Shown one piece after another: positions 51,774 to 61,259 of a stretch of 64,000 bases of DNA. The number at the start of each line of letters is the position of its first letter. Positions within the stretch are counted from its first letter, which is position 1. Origin of the DNA: Saliniplasma sp046497075 (lineage in GTDB: Archaea > Thermoplasmatota > Thermoplasmata > Halarchaeoplasmatales > Halarchaeoplasmataceae); the NCBI GenBank assembly GCA_046497075.1, contig JAWOGF010000031.1, positions 1 to 64,000 on the forward strand. Direction: 5' to 3'. The notes beneath the pieces are model-generated. The model was not told the DNA's origin. It did not search any database and saw only the letters and a list, made by a program, of their open reading frames with translations. The translations under genes and the position numbers were made by a program.

Positions 51774-53342
51774 TTACTCGTTTATACCTTTGATTTTACT
51801 AACAGGATAAGCTTGGCATAATATATAATTTTCATCTTTCTTCTTTATTACAGAATAATTTAACTTGACTTTTTTGGTTTCCTCTTCAGGAGTTTTATAT
51901 TCTATGGTTTCCATTTGAAATTTTATTTTCCCATCGATAATGTCCCTGATCATTTTCTCACTATCAGAAAGAATAGATTCTCGATAATTTTTACCTAATA
52001 TATTTTCTCTTTGGTAATTAAACAGGTCTAAAAATTTTCTATTTGCTTCGATGATCATACCTTCTGTATTTAAGACACACATACCCATCTCTAATCTATC
52101 GAAAATCTTATCAAATGCTGTACTTCCATCACCATCAGATAGTTCAACCAATGAAATTAGGCTTTTTTGTGTCTCAGGTATCATACCAACGTTAATTAGA
52201 ACTCTTCTTACGTTTCCAGATCTATCATATACCTCACATTCGTAATTAGATGGAACGGAATCTGGATCTTTTCTCCTTTCCTCATGGTATTGTTTCATCA
52301 TAGGTAGATAATCATCAGCTACGTATTCAGTCCAACTTTTTTTATTCATTATATCTTCTTTAGAATATCCAAATACTTCAACGAACTTTGGATTAGTCAT
52401 CTCGACAATAGTATCCTCTCTAACTATCAGCATGGGGGTATTTGTCTTCTCAAATACGGTTTTGTACTTTTTTTCAGATTTTTTAAGTTCTTTTATTGCC
52501 CATTTAAAGTCTGTGATATCCAGCAGTGAAAAATTGAATTCGTTTGAACCTGATATATTCGATATTGCACCGAATGTATCTTTAACGTTTCCGGATTTGT
52601 CGATAAATTTCAACTCAAATTTTTTTGAGATATTATCTTGATTATCTTTTACCATCCCCATGAAGTCTGTTATCTTATCTATATCATCCTCATATCCAAA
52701 GTTTTTGAATTTCATATGTCCTTCTAACTCTTTTTTATTATATCCTGATAGATTTTCAAATTCCTGGTTTACTGTATTGATGGTCAAGTCGTCTTCTAAT
52801 ATGATTTTAGCAGTACCTGTATTGTTGAATATAGCTTTGTATCTTTTTTCCGATTCACGAACTGCCCTTTCATTCTTTATTCTTTCCAACGTTTCACGGA
52901 GATGGGAAATCATTAATTCGGCCAATTCTAGATCATATTCATCAAAAGCCTCGACCTTATCTGATATCGCTTGAAATACTCCCATTTCACCTATGGGAAC
53001 ACTTATAACAGAACTATACTCACTTCTTTTTGGTTTCGCCAGTTCTGATTCTTGGACATGATTGATTAAGATAGATTTCCCACTTTTGATCGTTTCTCCT
53101 GCCACACCCTCTACAGGATAGCTATCTCCTTTTTTATGGAGACCTCCGATGGTTCTTTTCACTTCAAATTCTTCATCGTCTATCATGTCTATACTGCAAA
53201 CATAAAATTCTAGTATGTTCTCAGCCGCATCAATGATTATATCAAAGACCTCTTCTTCAGAACTACTAGCTTCCATCTTGGAGGATACATCATGTAGTTT
53301 TTCGATCTTTTTCCTAATATTTTCATCTATATCTTCACCCAT
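51774..53342 (-). CDS. GAF-PAS-PAS-PAS sensor protein without kinase domain
   Basis: 522 residues: a GAF domain at about 10-165 (YSSVISVPIGEMGVFQAIS) and three PAS domains (from YKAIFNNTGTAKIILEDD at about 170; from YKTVFEKTNTPMLIVRED at about 290; from about 410, MCVLNTEGMIIEANRKF). No transmitter domain. Sequence is closely related to the next gene upstream, so they are recent paralogues. GAGGCG precedes ATG 53342. Confidence 0.88.
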   Translation of the reverse strand: MGEDIDENIRKKIEKLHDVSSKMEASSSEEEVFDIIIDAAENILEFYVCSIDMIDDEEFEVKRTIGGLHKKGDSYPVEGVAGETIKSGKSILINHVQESELAKPKRSEYSSVISVPIGEMGVFQAISDKVEAFDEYDLELAELMISHLRETLERIKNERAVRESEKRYKAIFNNTGTAKIILEDDLTINTVNQEFENLSGYNKKELEGHMKFKNFGYEDDIDKITDFMGMVKDNQDNISKKFELKFIDKSGNVKDTFGAISNISGSNEFNFSLLDITDFKWAIKELKKSEKKYKTVFEKTNTPMLIVREDTIVEMTNPKFVEVFGYSKEDIMNKKSWTEYVADDYLPMMKQYHEERRKDPDSVPSNYECEVYDRSGNVRRVLINVGMIPETQKSLISLVELSDGDGSTAFDKIFDRLEMGMCVLNTEGMIIEANRKFLDLFNYQRENILGKNYRESILSDSEKMIRDIIDGKIKFQMETIEYKTPEEETKKVKLNYSVIKKKDENYILCQAYPVSKIKGINE

Positions 53343-53456
53343 CTCAACGCCTCTTTATATCTACCCAATTTACTCTAGTGGTGATCAAAATATAAATATG
53401 TTTTGTAAGAAATGGAATATAATATTTATGTTCAAAAAGGTCAGAAAAAAAGAGGG

Positions 53457-55016
53457 TTAGCTTATTTCATGGATCTGTCCAAGGATATAACATTCTTCGA
53501 CATTTTCCTTTCTGATTATCGAGGTGTTTAACTCTACAGTCAATGTTTCTCCGTTAGAATTTTCAAACTCTATCTTTTCTGAATTAAACACAATATCATC
53601 TTCAGTCAATTCCTCAAGTACATCATCGAACGAGGCAAATATAGTTTCATCATAATCCTTACCTATTACATCACTTTCTTCACAACCCATGAAGTTTAAT
53701 AAAGCACCGTTGACTTTTATAATCTCTTTTTTTGGGTTCAATATAAACATCCCAGTTTCTGATTCATCAAATAGTGATGTAAATCCTTTAAACTCGTCCT
53801 CAATTGATAGCTCGGTCAAAGAAACTAAACTTTTTTGAGTCTCAGGTATCATACCAACATTCAGTAAGACCTTTCTTACATTTCCTGATTTATCATATAC
53901 TTCACATTCGTAACTGGAAGGAACAGAATCTGGATATTTTCTCCTTTTTTCATGATACTGTTCCATCTCAGGTAGATAGTCCTCGACCACTAATTCAGTC
54001 CAACTTATTTTATTCTCGATCTCTTTTTTAGGGTGTCCAAACAGTTCCACAAATTTTGGATTCACCATTTCGATGACAGTGTCCTTTCGTATGATCATCA
54101 TAGCAGTTTCGCTTTTTTCAAAGATAGTTTGGTACTTTTTTTCAACTTTTTGTAATTCGTCTACAGCCAATTTGAAATCAGTGACATCTAATAATGAAAT
54201 ATTGAATTCACTAGAATTGGGTATATTGGATATGGCCCCGATGGTATCTTTTACATTTCCGAATTTATCGATGAATTTCGATTCGAATTTTTTTGAATTA
54301 TCTTGCGAACTATCTTTTAAGTCATTCATGAATTTGGTCAATTCTTCGGAATCGCGTTCATATAAAAAATCCTCAAAATTAACGTACCCTTCTACTTCAT
54401 TTTTCTTATAGCCAGATAGCTCTTCGAATTCGTTATTTATAGTATTGATATCTAGATCATCATTTATAATTATCTTAGCGGTGCCAGTGTTATTGAAGAT
54501 TGCTTTATATCTCTTTTCTGATTCACGAACAGCTTTCTCGTTCATTATCCTTTTCAGTGTTTCTGTGAGATGTGATACCAATAATTCAGCCAATTCAAGA
54601 TCATTTTCATCAAAATGGTCGACCTTATCAGATATCGCTTGAAAAACTCCCATATCTCCTATAGGGACACTAATAGCAGACTTATATTCAGAACTAGAAG
54701 GTTTTGCGCCTTTGAACTCATCGATATCTTTTGTTAGATATGATTTTTTATTTATGAATGTTTTTGTATATAATGAATCACGTAAAGGTGGTCTCTGTCC
54801 TTTGCTTAGTTCTTCCGCGGAAGTAGCTTTGATCTCTAGTGTATCAGTGTCCTCCTCGATAAATATAGTACACACATAGAACTCTAGAATGTTTTTAGCT
54901 GCATCTAGGGCCGTTTCGTAGACCTCTTCTTCTGAACGTGCAGATTCCATCTTGGCAGCAATATTATGTAACTCCTTGATCTTATTCCCGTTATCATGAT
55001 TTCTATCTTCGGCCAT
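53457..55016 (-). CDS. GAF-PAS-PAS-PAS sensor protein without kinase domain (paralogue)
   Basis: 519 residues with the same order as the downstream paralogue: GAF (YKSAISVPIGDMGVFQAIS), PAS (YKAIFNNTGTAKIIINDD, LSGYKKNEVEGY), PAS (MIIRKDTVIEMVNPKFVELFG), PAS (MFILNPKKEIIKVN). Several long blocks such as CEVYDKSGNVRKVLLNVGMI are nearly identical between the two. No kinase, cyclase or methyl-accepting domain. First gene of the cluster; a 113-nt gap with a TATA-like TATAATATTTATG separates it from the next. Confidence 0.88.
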   Translation of the reverse strand: MAEDRNHDNGNKIKELHNIAAKMESARSEEEVYETALDAAKNILEFYVCTIFIEEDTDTLEIKATSAEELSKGQRPPLRDSLYTKTFINKKSYLTKDIDEFKGAKPSSSEYKSAISVPIGDMGVFQAISDKVDHFDENDLELAELLVSHLTETLKRIMNEKAVRESEKRYKAIFNNTGTAKIIINDDLDINTINNEFEELSGYKKNEVEGYVNFEDFLYERDSEELTKFMNDLKDSSQDNSKKFESKFIDKFGNVKDTIGAISNIPNSSEFNISLLDVTDFKLAVDELQKVEKKYQTIFEKSETAMMIIRKDTVIEMVNPKFVELFGHPKKEIENKISWTELVVEDYLPEMEQYHEKRRKYPDSVPSSYECEVYDKSGNVRKVLLNVGMIPETQKSLVSLTELSIEDEFKGFTSLFDESETGMFILNPKKEIIKVNGALLNFMGCEESDVIGKDYDETIFASFDDVLEELTEDDIVFNSEKIEFENSNGETLTVELNTSIIRKENVEECYILGQIHEIS

Positions 55017-55124
55017 TTTAATTTCCTCTGTCTGTCCCTATTACCAAAATCAGATTAAAATATAAATAAATTGTGTAAAATTAGGTAGAAAATTTCTTTT
55101 ATGTTGGCCTTTATGACACTTTAG

Positions 55125-55991
55125 ATGTTAGAAGAAGGACGAGATACTGCTGTAGCTATCTTACCATTTTGTATAATAGCCGTTTCCTTTGGTTCTATCT
55201 TCATAAGATTATCGAACGCTCATCCAATTTCGATCGCATTTTATAGACTTTTGTTTTCATCTATCATACTTTCTTTTTTTATCCCTAAATACATACCAGA
55301 AATCAGGGATATATCAAGAAAAAAATGGATCGTTTTGATCAGTACAGGTGCTTTTTTGGCTATCCACTTCGCTGCTTGGATTTCTTCTCTCACCTATACT
55401 ACCGTTGCCTCTTCGGTGATATTAGTGTCCGCTCATCCACTGATAGTAGCTTGGATTTCTCAACGATATTTAGGTGAAGAAACGAGCAGAAAGGCATATA
55501 TTGCGATTCTACTAGCACTAATCGGTATTTTTATCATGACATCCTCGAATTATAATATAAGCAGAACATTTCTTTACGGGGACATTTTGGCTATCATCGG
55601 GATGCTGGGTGTAGCTGGATATATAGTCAGGGGCAGACAGATAAGAAGAGATATGTCCTTGGTTCCGTATGCCTTCTTAGTCTATATATTCACAACGATC
55701 TTTCTCGGATTATTTTCCTTGGGTTTTTCAGAAACGTTCACCATCTATCCAGCAAGAGAATATGGATTATTTATATTGATGGCTATCATCCCTCATACTT
55801 TTGGTCATACAGTGTACAATTGGGTGTTAAAATATCTAAAAGCTAGGGTCGTTTCAATAAGTCTACTGGGTGAACCTGTTGGAGCGACCATATTGGCATT
55901 TTTCATATTGAATGAAACACCTCCGCTTCTAACAGTTATAGGCGGTGTTATAACACTTTTAGCAATATATCTATGCACCCGTTATAGATGA
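55125..55991 (+). CDS. EamA/DMT-superfamily transporter
   Basis: 288 residues with about ten hydrophobic helices in two EamA repeats. SIAFYRLLFSSIILSFFIPKY and AAWISSLTYTTVASSVILVSAHPL mark the first repeat, ISLLGEPVGATILAFFILNE the second; both are typical DMT exporter signatures. Likely exports a metabolite such as an amino acid or base; substrate unknown. Its stop lies just before the 3' end of the convergent SRP RNA. Confidence 0.9.
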   Translation: MLEEGRDTAVAILPFCIIAVSFGSIFIRLSNAHPISIAFYRLLFSSIILSFFIPKYIPEIRDISRKKWIVLISTGAFLAIHFAAWISSLTYTTVASSVILVSAHPLIVAWISQRYLGEETSRKAYIAILLALIGIFIMTSSNYNISRTFLYGDILAIIGMLGVAGYIVRGRQIRRDMSLVPYAFLVYIFTTIFLGLFSLGFSETFTIYPAREYGLFILMAIIPHTFGHTVYNWVLKYLKARVVSISLLGEPVGATILAFFILNETPPLLTVIGGVITLLAIYLCTRYR

Positions 55992-56000
55992 AAAATAAGT

Positions 56001-56312
56001 GCCAGGTCACCGAGGTGGGCGCTCACCACGCCGGTGAGATGCCCAGGTTCTTTCTCGACCCCGCTATCCTCCGAGCATCAGTAGTCCACGGTAGGACTGC
56101 TCCCTTCCGGGCCTGGCCCATTATCCGTAGCAAAGATAAAGAGGATCAACCCTCCGGTTGACCTCTATACCACCTCTGATCCCGTAGGACGAGGTCTCAT
56201 AGTCAGAACCTGGTTCACTGACAGGGTGATTACGCCGCCCCCGGCGGTCACCCCCGCGTATCGACGCTTTCGGTGTATAAGGACACGCCGAACGTCCCGG
56301 TTAGACCTGGCA
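56001..56312 (-). ncRNA. ffs: Signal recognition particle RNA (7S)
   Basis: About 312 nt, GC-rich against an AT-rich background. The minus strand has the S-domain core GGAAGGGAGCAGTCC (complement at 56094-56108), and the two ends GCCAGGTC/GACCTGGC pair as helix 1 of archaeal SRP RNA. A T-rich run (TTATTTTT, 55990-55997 complement) follows the 3' end. Ends are set by helix 1 and may be off by a few nucleotides. It scaffolds SRP19 and SRP54. Confidence 0.93.
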
Positions 56313-56330
56313 ATCCCTCTATTCTATCAT

Positions 56331-56340
56331 GGTATATAAG
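56331..56340 (-). promoter_or_regulatory. TATA box of SRP RNA
   Basis: ACTTATATAC on the minus strand lies about 20-28 nt upstream of the RNA 5' end, the expected distance for an archaeal promoter. Confidence 0.6.
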
Positions 56341-56371
56341 TTTTTTATCCAAGATTATTTTAAGAAAAGAG

Positions 56372-56989
56372 CTAGATTTTCTCGGCGACGATGTAATTAT
56401 TTCCTTCGGACTTGAATTTCTTTAAGATCTTCAAACCACTCTCCTTCACATCGTCAGCCAATTCATCCAATCGATAGAGATAGTAATATCTACTAACTAT
56501 AGAACCGTTTCTTTTATGCCAAGGTACAAAGGTTTCACTTTCATCCTCGTCTAGATCCCATCTCTCCTGTTCTCTCGACCAAGAAGATATCATGATCCGT
56601 CCTCCTTCCTTCAATATCCTTTTTGATTCTTTTAAACTTTCTACCCTGCCCTGACTTAAATGGTGTATAGCTGCAATAAAAAGGGCGTTGTCAAAAGTGT
56701 TACTTTTAAAAGGAAGCCTTTTTAGTCCTGATCTTACATATTCCCCATCGTTCCCTGTTTTATCCTTAGCGATATCGAGCAGCTTTCTAGATACATCTAG
56801 ACATATGAATTCTAATCCTAATTCTTTTGCCTCTAAGGAATGACGGCCGTTTCCACATCCTAAGTCGATTATTTTTCCATTGATACTCTGTAAAAATTCT
56901 ACCACTTCGTCCCATGGCCTATATCTGGTTTTATCAAAATGATCAGCGATTTCATCGAAGGTCTTAGAAGCTCTTTTCGCATCCTTCAT
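56372..56989 (-). CDS. SAM-dependent methyltransferase, Trm9/ALKBH8-like
   Basis: 205 residues, class I methyltransferase: IIDLGCGNGRHS (SAM loop), FICLDVSRKLL, RSGLKRLPFKSNTFD. The later block IAAIHHLSQGRVESLKESKRIL, then MISSWSREQERWD and FVPWHKRNG, matches Trm9-type enzymes that methylate carboxymethyl-uridine at tRNA position 34. The assignment of that substrate is inference from the HHL and FVPW motifs. Upstream ATG 56989. Confidence 0.83.
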   Translation of the reverse strand: MKDAKRASKTFDEIADHFDKTRYRPWDEVVEFLQSINGKIIDLGCGNGRHSLEAKELGLEFICLDVSRKLLDIAKDKTGNDGEYVRSGLKRLPFKSNTFDNALFIAAIHHLSQGRVESLKESKRILKEGGRIMISSWSREQERWDLDEDESETFVPWHKRNGSIVSRYYYLYRLDELADDVKESGLKILKKFKSEGNNYIVAEKI

Positions 56990-57044
56990 ACATGATAATA
57001 TATGGCATAAAATTTATATTCTCTCCCACTTTTAAGCAGATTAG

Positions 57045-57809
57045 ATGATTCTAGAATTGGTTACGATCATTATAATTTGTGTAATATTATCATCCGTCAC
57101 GTACTATAAAGGGATGTTGAATATTGGAGGGTCTGTCACAGCCTTTGGTATAGGGATCATCATCGGGGTTTTTGGAGGTATAGAATGGATATTACTACTG
57201 CTGATATTCTTGGGCAGTGCCTTTGTAGCGACTCGTTACAAGTTTAATTATAAAAAAGAACATGGTTTTCAAGAGGGAAAAAAGGGAGAACGAGGGACTG
57301 TCAACGTATTAGCGAATGGATTAGTTCCCATGTTTCTAGCCTTTCTCCATAATCCCGCCAATTCACTAAATCCATTGGATACCGGATTGTTCCCGTACAA
57401 GATCGTAGCATTTTTATTTATCACATCTGTTGCGTGTGCTGCTTCAGATACTCTAGCTTCCGAGATGGGGATTTTATCAGATAAAACTTATCTTATTACT
57501 AGCTTTGAACGGGTTGAACCTGGAACTAACGGTGGCATATCCTTATATGGAGAGACATGGGCTCTGATTGGAGCAGCTTACACGCTGGGAGTTTCTTTCC
57601 TAGTTTTCTATTTACTTGAGGGCGTCTTTATAGAACCTTCACTCATGTTATTTGGTGTATCTATAGGATTTATAAGCTGTCAAATAGATAGTATCCTAGG
57701 TGCGTTGCTAGAAAGAAAGGGTTTAATAGGGAAATCTACTGTCAATCTATTGGCAGTTTCAGTATCTATAATAATAGCAGGAGCGATCTTATGGCTGATA
57801 AAATTTTGA
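57045..57809 (+). CDS. DUF92 integral membrane protein (VTE6-like)
   Basis: 254 residues, about six transmembrane helices. Diagnostic segments are GERGTVNVLANGLVPMFL, CAASDTLASEMGIL, ERVEPGTNGGISLYGE and CQIDSILGALLE. Plant VTE6, a DUF92 member, acts in phytyl-phosphate kinase metabolism; the archaeal role in isoprenoid phosphate metabolism is unproven. Its last 19 nt overlap apgM. Confidence 0.9.
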   Translation: MILELVTIIIICVILSSVTYYKGMLNIGGSVTAFGIGIIIGVFGGIEWILLLLIFLGSAFVATRYKFNYKKEHGFQEGKKGERGTVNVLANGLVPMFLAFLHNPANSLNPLDTGLFPYKIVAFLFITSVACAASDTLASEMGILSDKTYLITSFERVEPGTNGGISLYGETWALIGAAYTLGVSFLVFYLLEGVFIEPSLMLFGVSIGFISCQIDSILGALLERKGLIGKSTVNLLAVSVSIIIAGAILWLIKF

Positions 57810-59011
57810 TGTTAATATTGGATGGTTTAGGCGATAGACCGGTTGATGGATTGAATGGGAAAACACCGTTAGAAAAAGCAGATAACCCGAATCTGAATCA
57901 ATTTGCTAAAGAAGGCATTAACGGTATAATGGATACGATAGCTCCTGGGATCGTACCAGGTAGCGATACTGGTCATCTAGCATTAATGGGTTATGATCCC
58001 TATAAGGTTTATACCGGTAGGGGTCCTTTCGAAGCAGCAGGAATCGGTTTAGAAGTTAAACCGGGTCAGGTTGCATTTAGATGTAATTTTGGTACTATCG
58101 ATGATGGAAAGATAACCAATCGACGTGCAGGTAGAATCAAAGAAAAAACAGATAAATTGGCAGAAGCGGTAAATAAGATCGATTTGGGAGTGGATTTTCA
58201 TTTCAAAGAAGCTGTTGAACATAGAGGGGTATTGATCTTAAAAGGAGAAGGTTTGGGATCGGGTATCACCGATGTTGATCCACACGAGACTGGAGTTGGA
58301 TATCACAAAGCGTTACCTACTGAGGAGAATAAAGAGAATAAAAGAACTGCTGAGATAATCAATGAATTCACTAGTAAAACAGTTGAAGTTCTATCTGATC
58401 ATCCGATAAATAAGGAAAGAAAAAGTTCCAAGAAACCGCCTGCAAATATAATACTATCTAGAGGTGCTGGTGCGGTACCAGAGATGAAATCGATATCAGA
58501 GAATAAAGGTATTGAAGGTGCAGCTATTGCGGGGATCCCATTAGTCCAAGGCGTATGTAGGTTAGCTGGGATGGATATAATCGATATCGAAGGGGCGACA
58601 GGTGGGTTGGATACAGATATAGAAGCTATCATGAGAGGGATCAAAACGAATTTGAAAGATTATGATTTTATTCTAGCAAATATCAAAGCCTTTGATCTTC
58701 TAGGTCATGATGGATTAGCTGTTAAAAAAGCTGAGTTAATAGAAAAGTTAGACGAAAAGTTAGAACATATACTTGATTTGGAGGATACTTATATTGTGAT
58801 AACCGGTGACCATTCAACACCTGTTACTGTGAAAGGTCATAGTGGAGACCCTTCCCCAATAATGATTTTTGGGGAAGAGGTTAGAAAAGATGATGTAGAA
58901 AAGTTCGATGAGCGCTCCTGTAGTAAAGGTGGATTAGGTAGGATTTATGGTAAAGATGTGCTCAACATCATGCTAGACCTGGCAAAAAGAGGAGAAAAAT
59001 TTGGGGCCTGA
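57791..59011 (+). CDS. apgM: 2,3-bisphosphoglycerate-independent phosphoglycerate mutase, archaeal type
   Basis: 406 residues, alkaline-phosphatase superfamily. LILDGLGDRP (metal Asp 11), PGSDTGHLALMGYDP (catalytic Ser 58), AFRCNFGTIDDG, DVDPHETG, and the metal-binding DLLGHDG and TGDHSTPVTVKGHSGDPSP blocks are intact. It interconverts 2- and 3-phosphoglycerate. The start overlaps DUF92 by 19 nt. It complements Fbp for gluconeogenesis. Confidence 0.95.
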   Translation: MADKILMLILDGLGDRPVDGLNGKTPLEKADNPNLNQFAKEGINGIMDTIAPGIVPGSDTGHLALMGYDPYKVYTGRGPFEAAGIGLEVKPGQVAFRCNFGTIDDGKITNRRAGRIKEKTDKLAEAVNKIDLGVDFHFKEAVEHRGVLILKGEGLGSGITDVDPHETGVGYHKALPTEENKENKRTAEIINEFTSKTVEVLSDHPINKERKSSKKPPANIILSRGAGAVPEMKSISENKGIEGAAIAGIPLVQGVCRLAGMDIIDIEGATGGLDTDIEAIMRGIKTNLKDYDFILANIKAFDLLGHDGLAVKKAELIEKLDEKLEHILDLEDTYIVITGDHSTPVTVKGHSGDPSPIMIFGEEVRKDDVEKFDERSCSKGGLGRIYGKDVLNIMLDLAKRGEKFGA

Positions 59012-59494
59012 TCACCTTTTATAACCTATATCTCTCAGTAAATTTTTTCTCCATTTTTTATCTTCTTCCTGCTCTACACCAACCGTAGGTTCACCGTCGA
59101 TCACTCCGAGTATACCCCTCCCATTTTCACTTTCCGCCACTACAACTTCTACCGGGTTAGCTGTAGCACAATAAATATTGCATACTTCGTCTACCTTTTT
59201 AAGGTCTGAAAGAACATTAATTGGATAGGCGTTATCTAATATAATAATAAAGAAGTGTCCAGCATTTATCTTCTTTGCGTTATCTATAGCCATCTCAACG
59301 AGATCCTCTTTCGTACCTTCATATCTTATCAGTCTGTCACCGGATGCTTCACAGAATGCTATACCGAACTCTATTTCTGGTACAGATGTTACTAGTGCTT
59401 CATATATATCCTCCACAGTTTTAATAAAATGACTCTGACCCAAAATAACATTTATCTCATCTTCCTTCTCCACATTTACCGTTTCTAACTCCAT
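59012..59494 (-). CDS. Adenosine-specific kinase family protein (DUF355)
   Basis: 160 residues. NVILGQSHFIKTVEDIYEAL, FGIAFCEASGDRLIRYEG, AGHFFIIILDNAYPINVL, CATANPVEVVVAE, GRGILGVIDG and RDIGYK define the family named from the Pyrobaculum adenosine-specific kinase. ATG 59494 has GAGGTATAC upstream; ATG 59509 and a longer frame from 59557 are less likely. Stops one base after the convergent apgM stop. Phosphate donor and in-vivo role are unclear. Confidence 0.88.
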   Translation of the reverse strand: MELETVNVEKEDEINVILGQSHFIKTVEDIYEALVTSVPEIEFGIAFCEASGDRLIRYEGTKEDLVEMAIDNAKKINAGHFFIIILDNAYPINVLSDLKKVDEVCNIYCATANPVEVVVAESENGRGILGVIDGEPTVGVEQEEDKKWRKNLLRDIGYKR

Positions 59495-59553
59495 ATTTGT
59501 ATACCTCATCACACCATTAAAAAAGTGGTTATTAAATATATCTCTTGGAGTGA

Positions 59554-59967
59554 TCAAATCAAAGATTTTAGTAATTTGATATCAGTAAATCTTAGGAGTA
59601 GAAATATAAACAGCACAAAAGTTACTGAACCCGAGATATTAATAAAGATATCTAGATAACTAAAATGCCTGTAAGGTAGAAAGAATTGGTACAGTTCTAT
59701 GAATAGACCATATATTGAAACAATTATTATCGTATATACGTATGACCTTTTATAGGACTCCACTCCAAATTCATTATAGGTTGTGAATATGAAATATGAA
59801 AATCCAAAATATAATAAAAAATGTCCAATTAGATTATAATATTGGGTAACTTGCCTTCCTGTTTCTGCTCCAGGGGTTTTTGAGGCTGTAGATATTATAA
59901 ACAGATAAACCGCATAGAATAATGTACTTAACACAAGTATGTATATTAAGGAACTTTCTTTCTTCAT
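59554..59967 (-). CDS. VanZ-like membrane protein
   Basis: 137 residues with four transmembrane helices. The pattern YNLIGHFLLYFGFSYFIF, then IYGLFIELYQFFLPYRHFSYLDIFINISG, matches VanZ-like proteins: conserved His, Glu-Gln, Arg and Asp-x3-Asn. In VanZ the family affects glycopeptide susceptibility; its archaeal function is unknown. Located between the DUF355 gene and the zinc-ribbon protein. Confidence 0.85.
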   Translation of the reverse strand: MKKESSLIYILVLSTLFYAVYLFIISTASKTPGAETGRQVTQYYNLIGHFLLYFGFSYFIFTTYNEFGVESYKRSYVYTIIIVSIYGLFIELYQFFLPYRHFSYLDIFINISGSVTFVLFIFLLLRFTDIKLLKSLI

Positions 59968-59983
59968 ATTCGTTCATCCCATA

Positions 59984-60949
59984 CTATACATCGACATCTT
60001 CTCCACAGTATGGACAAGTTTCCTGATCCTTGGAGATATTTTGCCCGCAATTCCCGCAGGTTATCCTGTTATCGTTTTTGACTCTATTTTTCACATAACC
60101 GCATTCGGGGCATTCTTCAGCCCCATCTAACAATTCTCCACAGTTAGGACAATAATCTTCTAACTGTTTTTCTTTCTCCATCAGTCCTTTAGTGCTTTTT
60201 TCACGACTTTCCTCTAATTTTTCTCTCCACCACAGTATCGAGAGGATGAATAGGAATACAAGTAAGGGTACTGGAGTCCTTTGGATGAATATAGATACTA
60301 GAGTGTGTTCGAATGGAAGTGTCATCGGCCCAAAAGCCTGATCAGTTTCTTCCCATGTAACTTTTCCATTTTCGGTATAGTTTACAGAAAATTTATGGAA
60401 ATATTTCCTTTCGTCTAGTTCAATTTCTTTAAAATATACACCATCGTTCATTTGAGTCATATTATAACTATCTTCGATTATCTCAGAACCATCTGCAGAC
60501 CATAATTCATAGGATATGTTTAATTGAACGGTGAAATTGTCCTGAGGGACTTCTTCGTCGACTGTGACAGTGAAATTGAAAGGGGATTGAGTATCTTCGT
60601 ATATCCTATCTACTCTCCCCTCTTCTAATAAACTGTTAGGCGATTCTAGAGTGGTCATCTCCTGACTATAAAATAGATTAGTATGGTATAATGTCGCCGT
60701 TGATGAGACCAGCAGTACTCCTAATAAACCTGCAATAGCGAGCCTTTTTAACCTGTCTTCTCCATAGAGTTTTGTTGGGATATATATAGCGATGATTGGT
60801 AATGCGAGATAGGAGATACAGGGTGTAAATATCGTCCATATAGAAACAATCAATATGGTCCATATATAGATCAAAATAGAATACTTTGATTCTTTTACGG
60901 ACTTTAACCTCTTCTTTAAGTTCTCTATAGATTCTTTTAATTGCTTCAT
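59984..60949 (-). CDS. Membrane protein with C-terminal double zinc ribbon
   Basis: 321 residues: three or so transmembrane helices at 23-55, 70-87 and about 225-245. An extracytoplasmic beta-rich domain (about 95-220) contains N-x-T/S sequons (NFTV, NISY, NYTE). The cytoplasmic C-terminus carries two zinc ribbons (YCPNCGELLDGAEECPECGY and ITCGNCGQNISKDQETCPYCG). This looks like a membrane-tethered sensor or scaffold; family not recognised. Start ATG 60949. Confidence 0.75.
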   Translation of the reverse strand: MKQLKESIENLKKRLKSVKESKYSILIYIWTILIVSIWTIFTPCISYLALPIIAIYIPTKLYGEDRLKRLAIAGLLGVLLVSSTATLYHTNLFYSQEMTTLESPNSLLEEGRVDRIYEDTQSPFNFTVTVDEEVPQDNFTVQLNISYELWSADGSEIIEDSYNMTQMNDGVYFKEIELDERKYFHKFSVNYTENGKVTWEETDQAFGPMTLPFEHTLVSIFIQRTPVPLLVFLFILSILWWREKLEESREKSTKGLMEKEKQLEDYCPNCGELLDGAEECPECGYVKNRVKNDNRITCGNCGQNISKDQETCPYCGEDVDV

Positions 60950-60995
60950 CTTTATCTGCTGTCAAGTTAAAGGAATTGGTAAGGTATTAAATAGT

Positions 60996-61241
60996 TTATT
61001 CTTTGAAATCTTCCAATCTGTAATTCCCATATTCTTCAGTTTTTGGTTTCTTTTTTATAAGGTAATATGGTACGGCGATCAAAAAAACAAGGAATAGTCC
61101 TGCAAGTAAGATTATCAGAACTAATACTATCGACAATCCAAGTACTCTTGCGATGATCAATAGAAGACCTAGTTCATATAACATCAATACCAATAATGCT
61201 ATAAACGACCCTGTTAATAGCAGATATACTGTCTTTTTCAT
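60996..61241 (-). CDS. Small two-helix membrane protein
   Basis: 81 residues: hydrophobic segments at about 5-30 and 36-62, then a charged tail (IKKKPKTEEYGNYRLEDFKE). Not recognised. It lies between the zinc-ribbon membrane protein and the AIM24-family gene on the same strand, 18 nt from the latter's stop, so it may be cotranscribed. Confidence 0.6.
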   Translation of the reverse strand: MKKTVYLLLTGSFIALLVLMLYELGLLLIIARVLGLSIVLVLIILLAGLFLVFLIAVPYYLIKKKPKTEEYGNYRLEDFKE

Positions 61242-61259
61242 CCTTTACCCAAAGAAATA

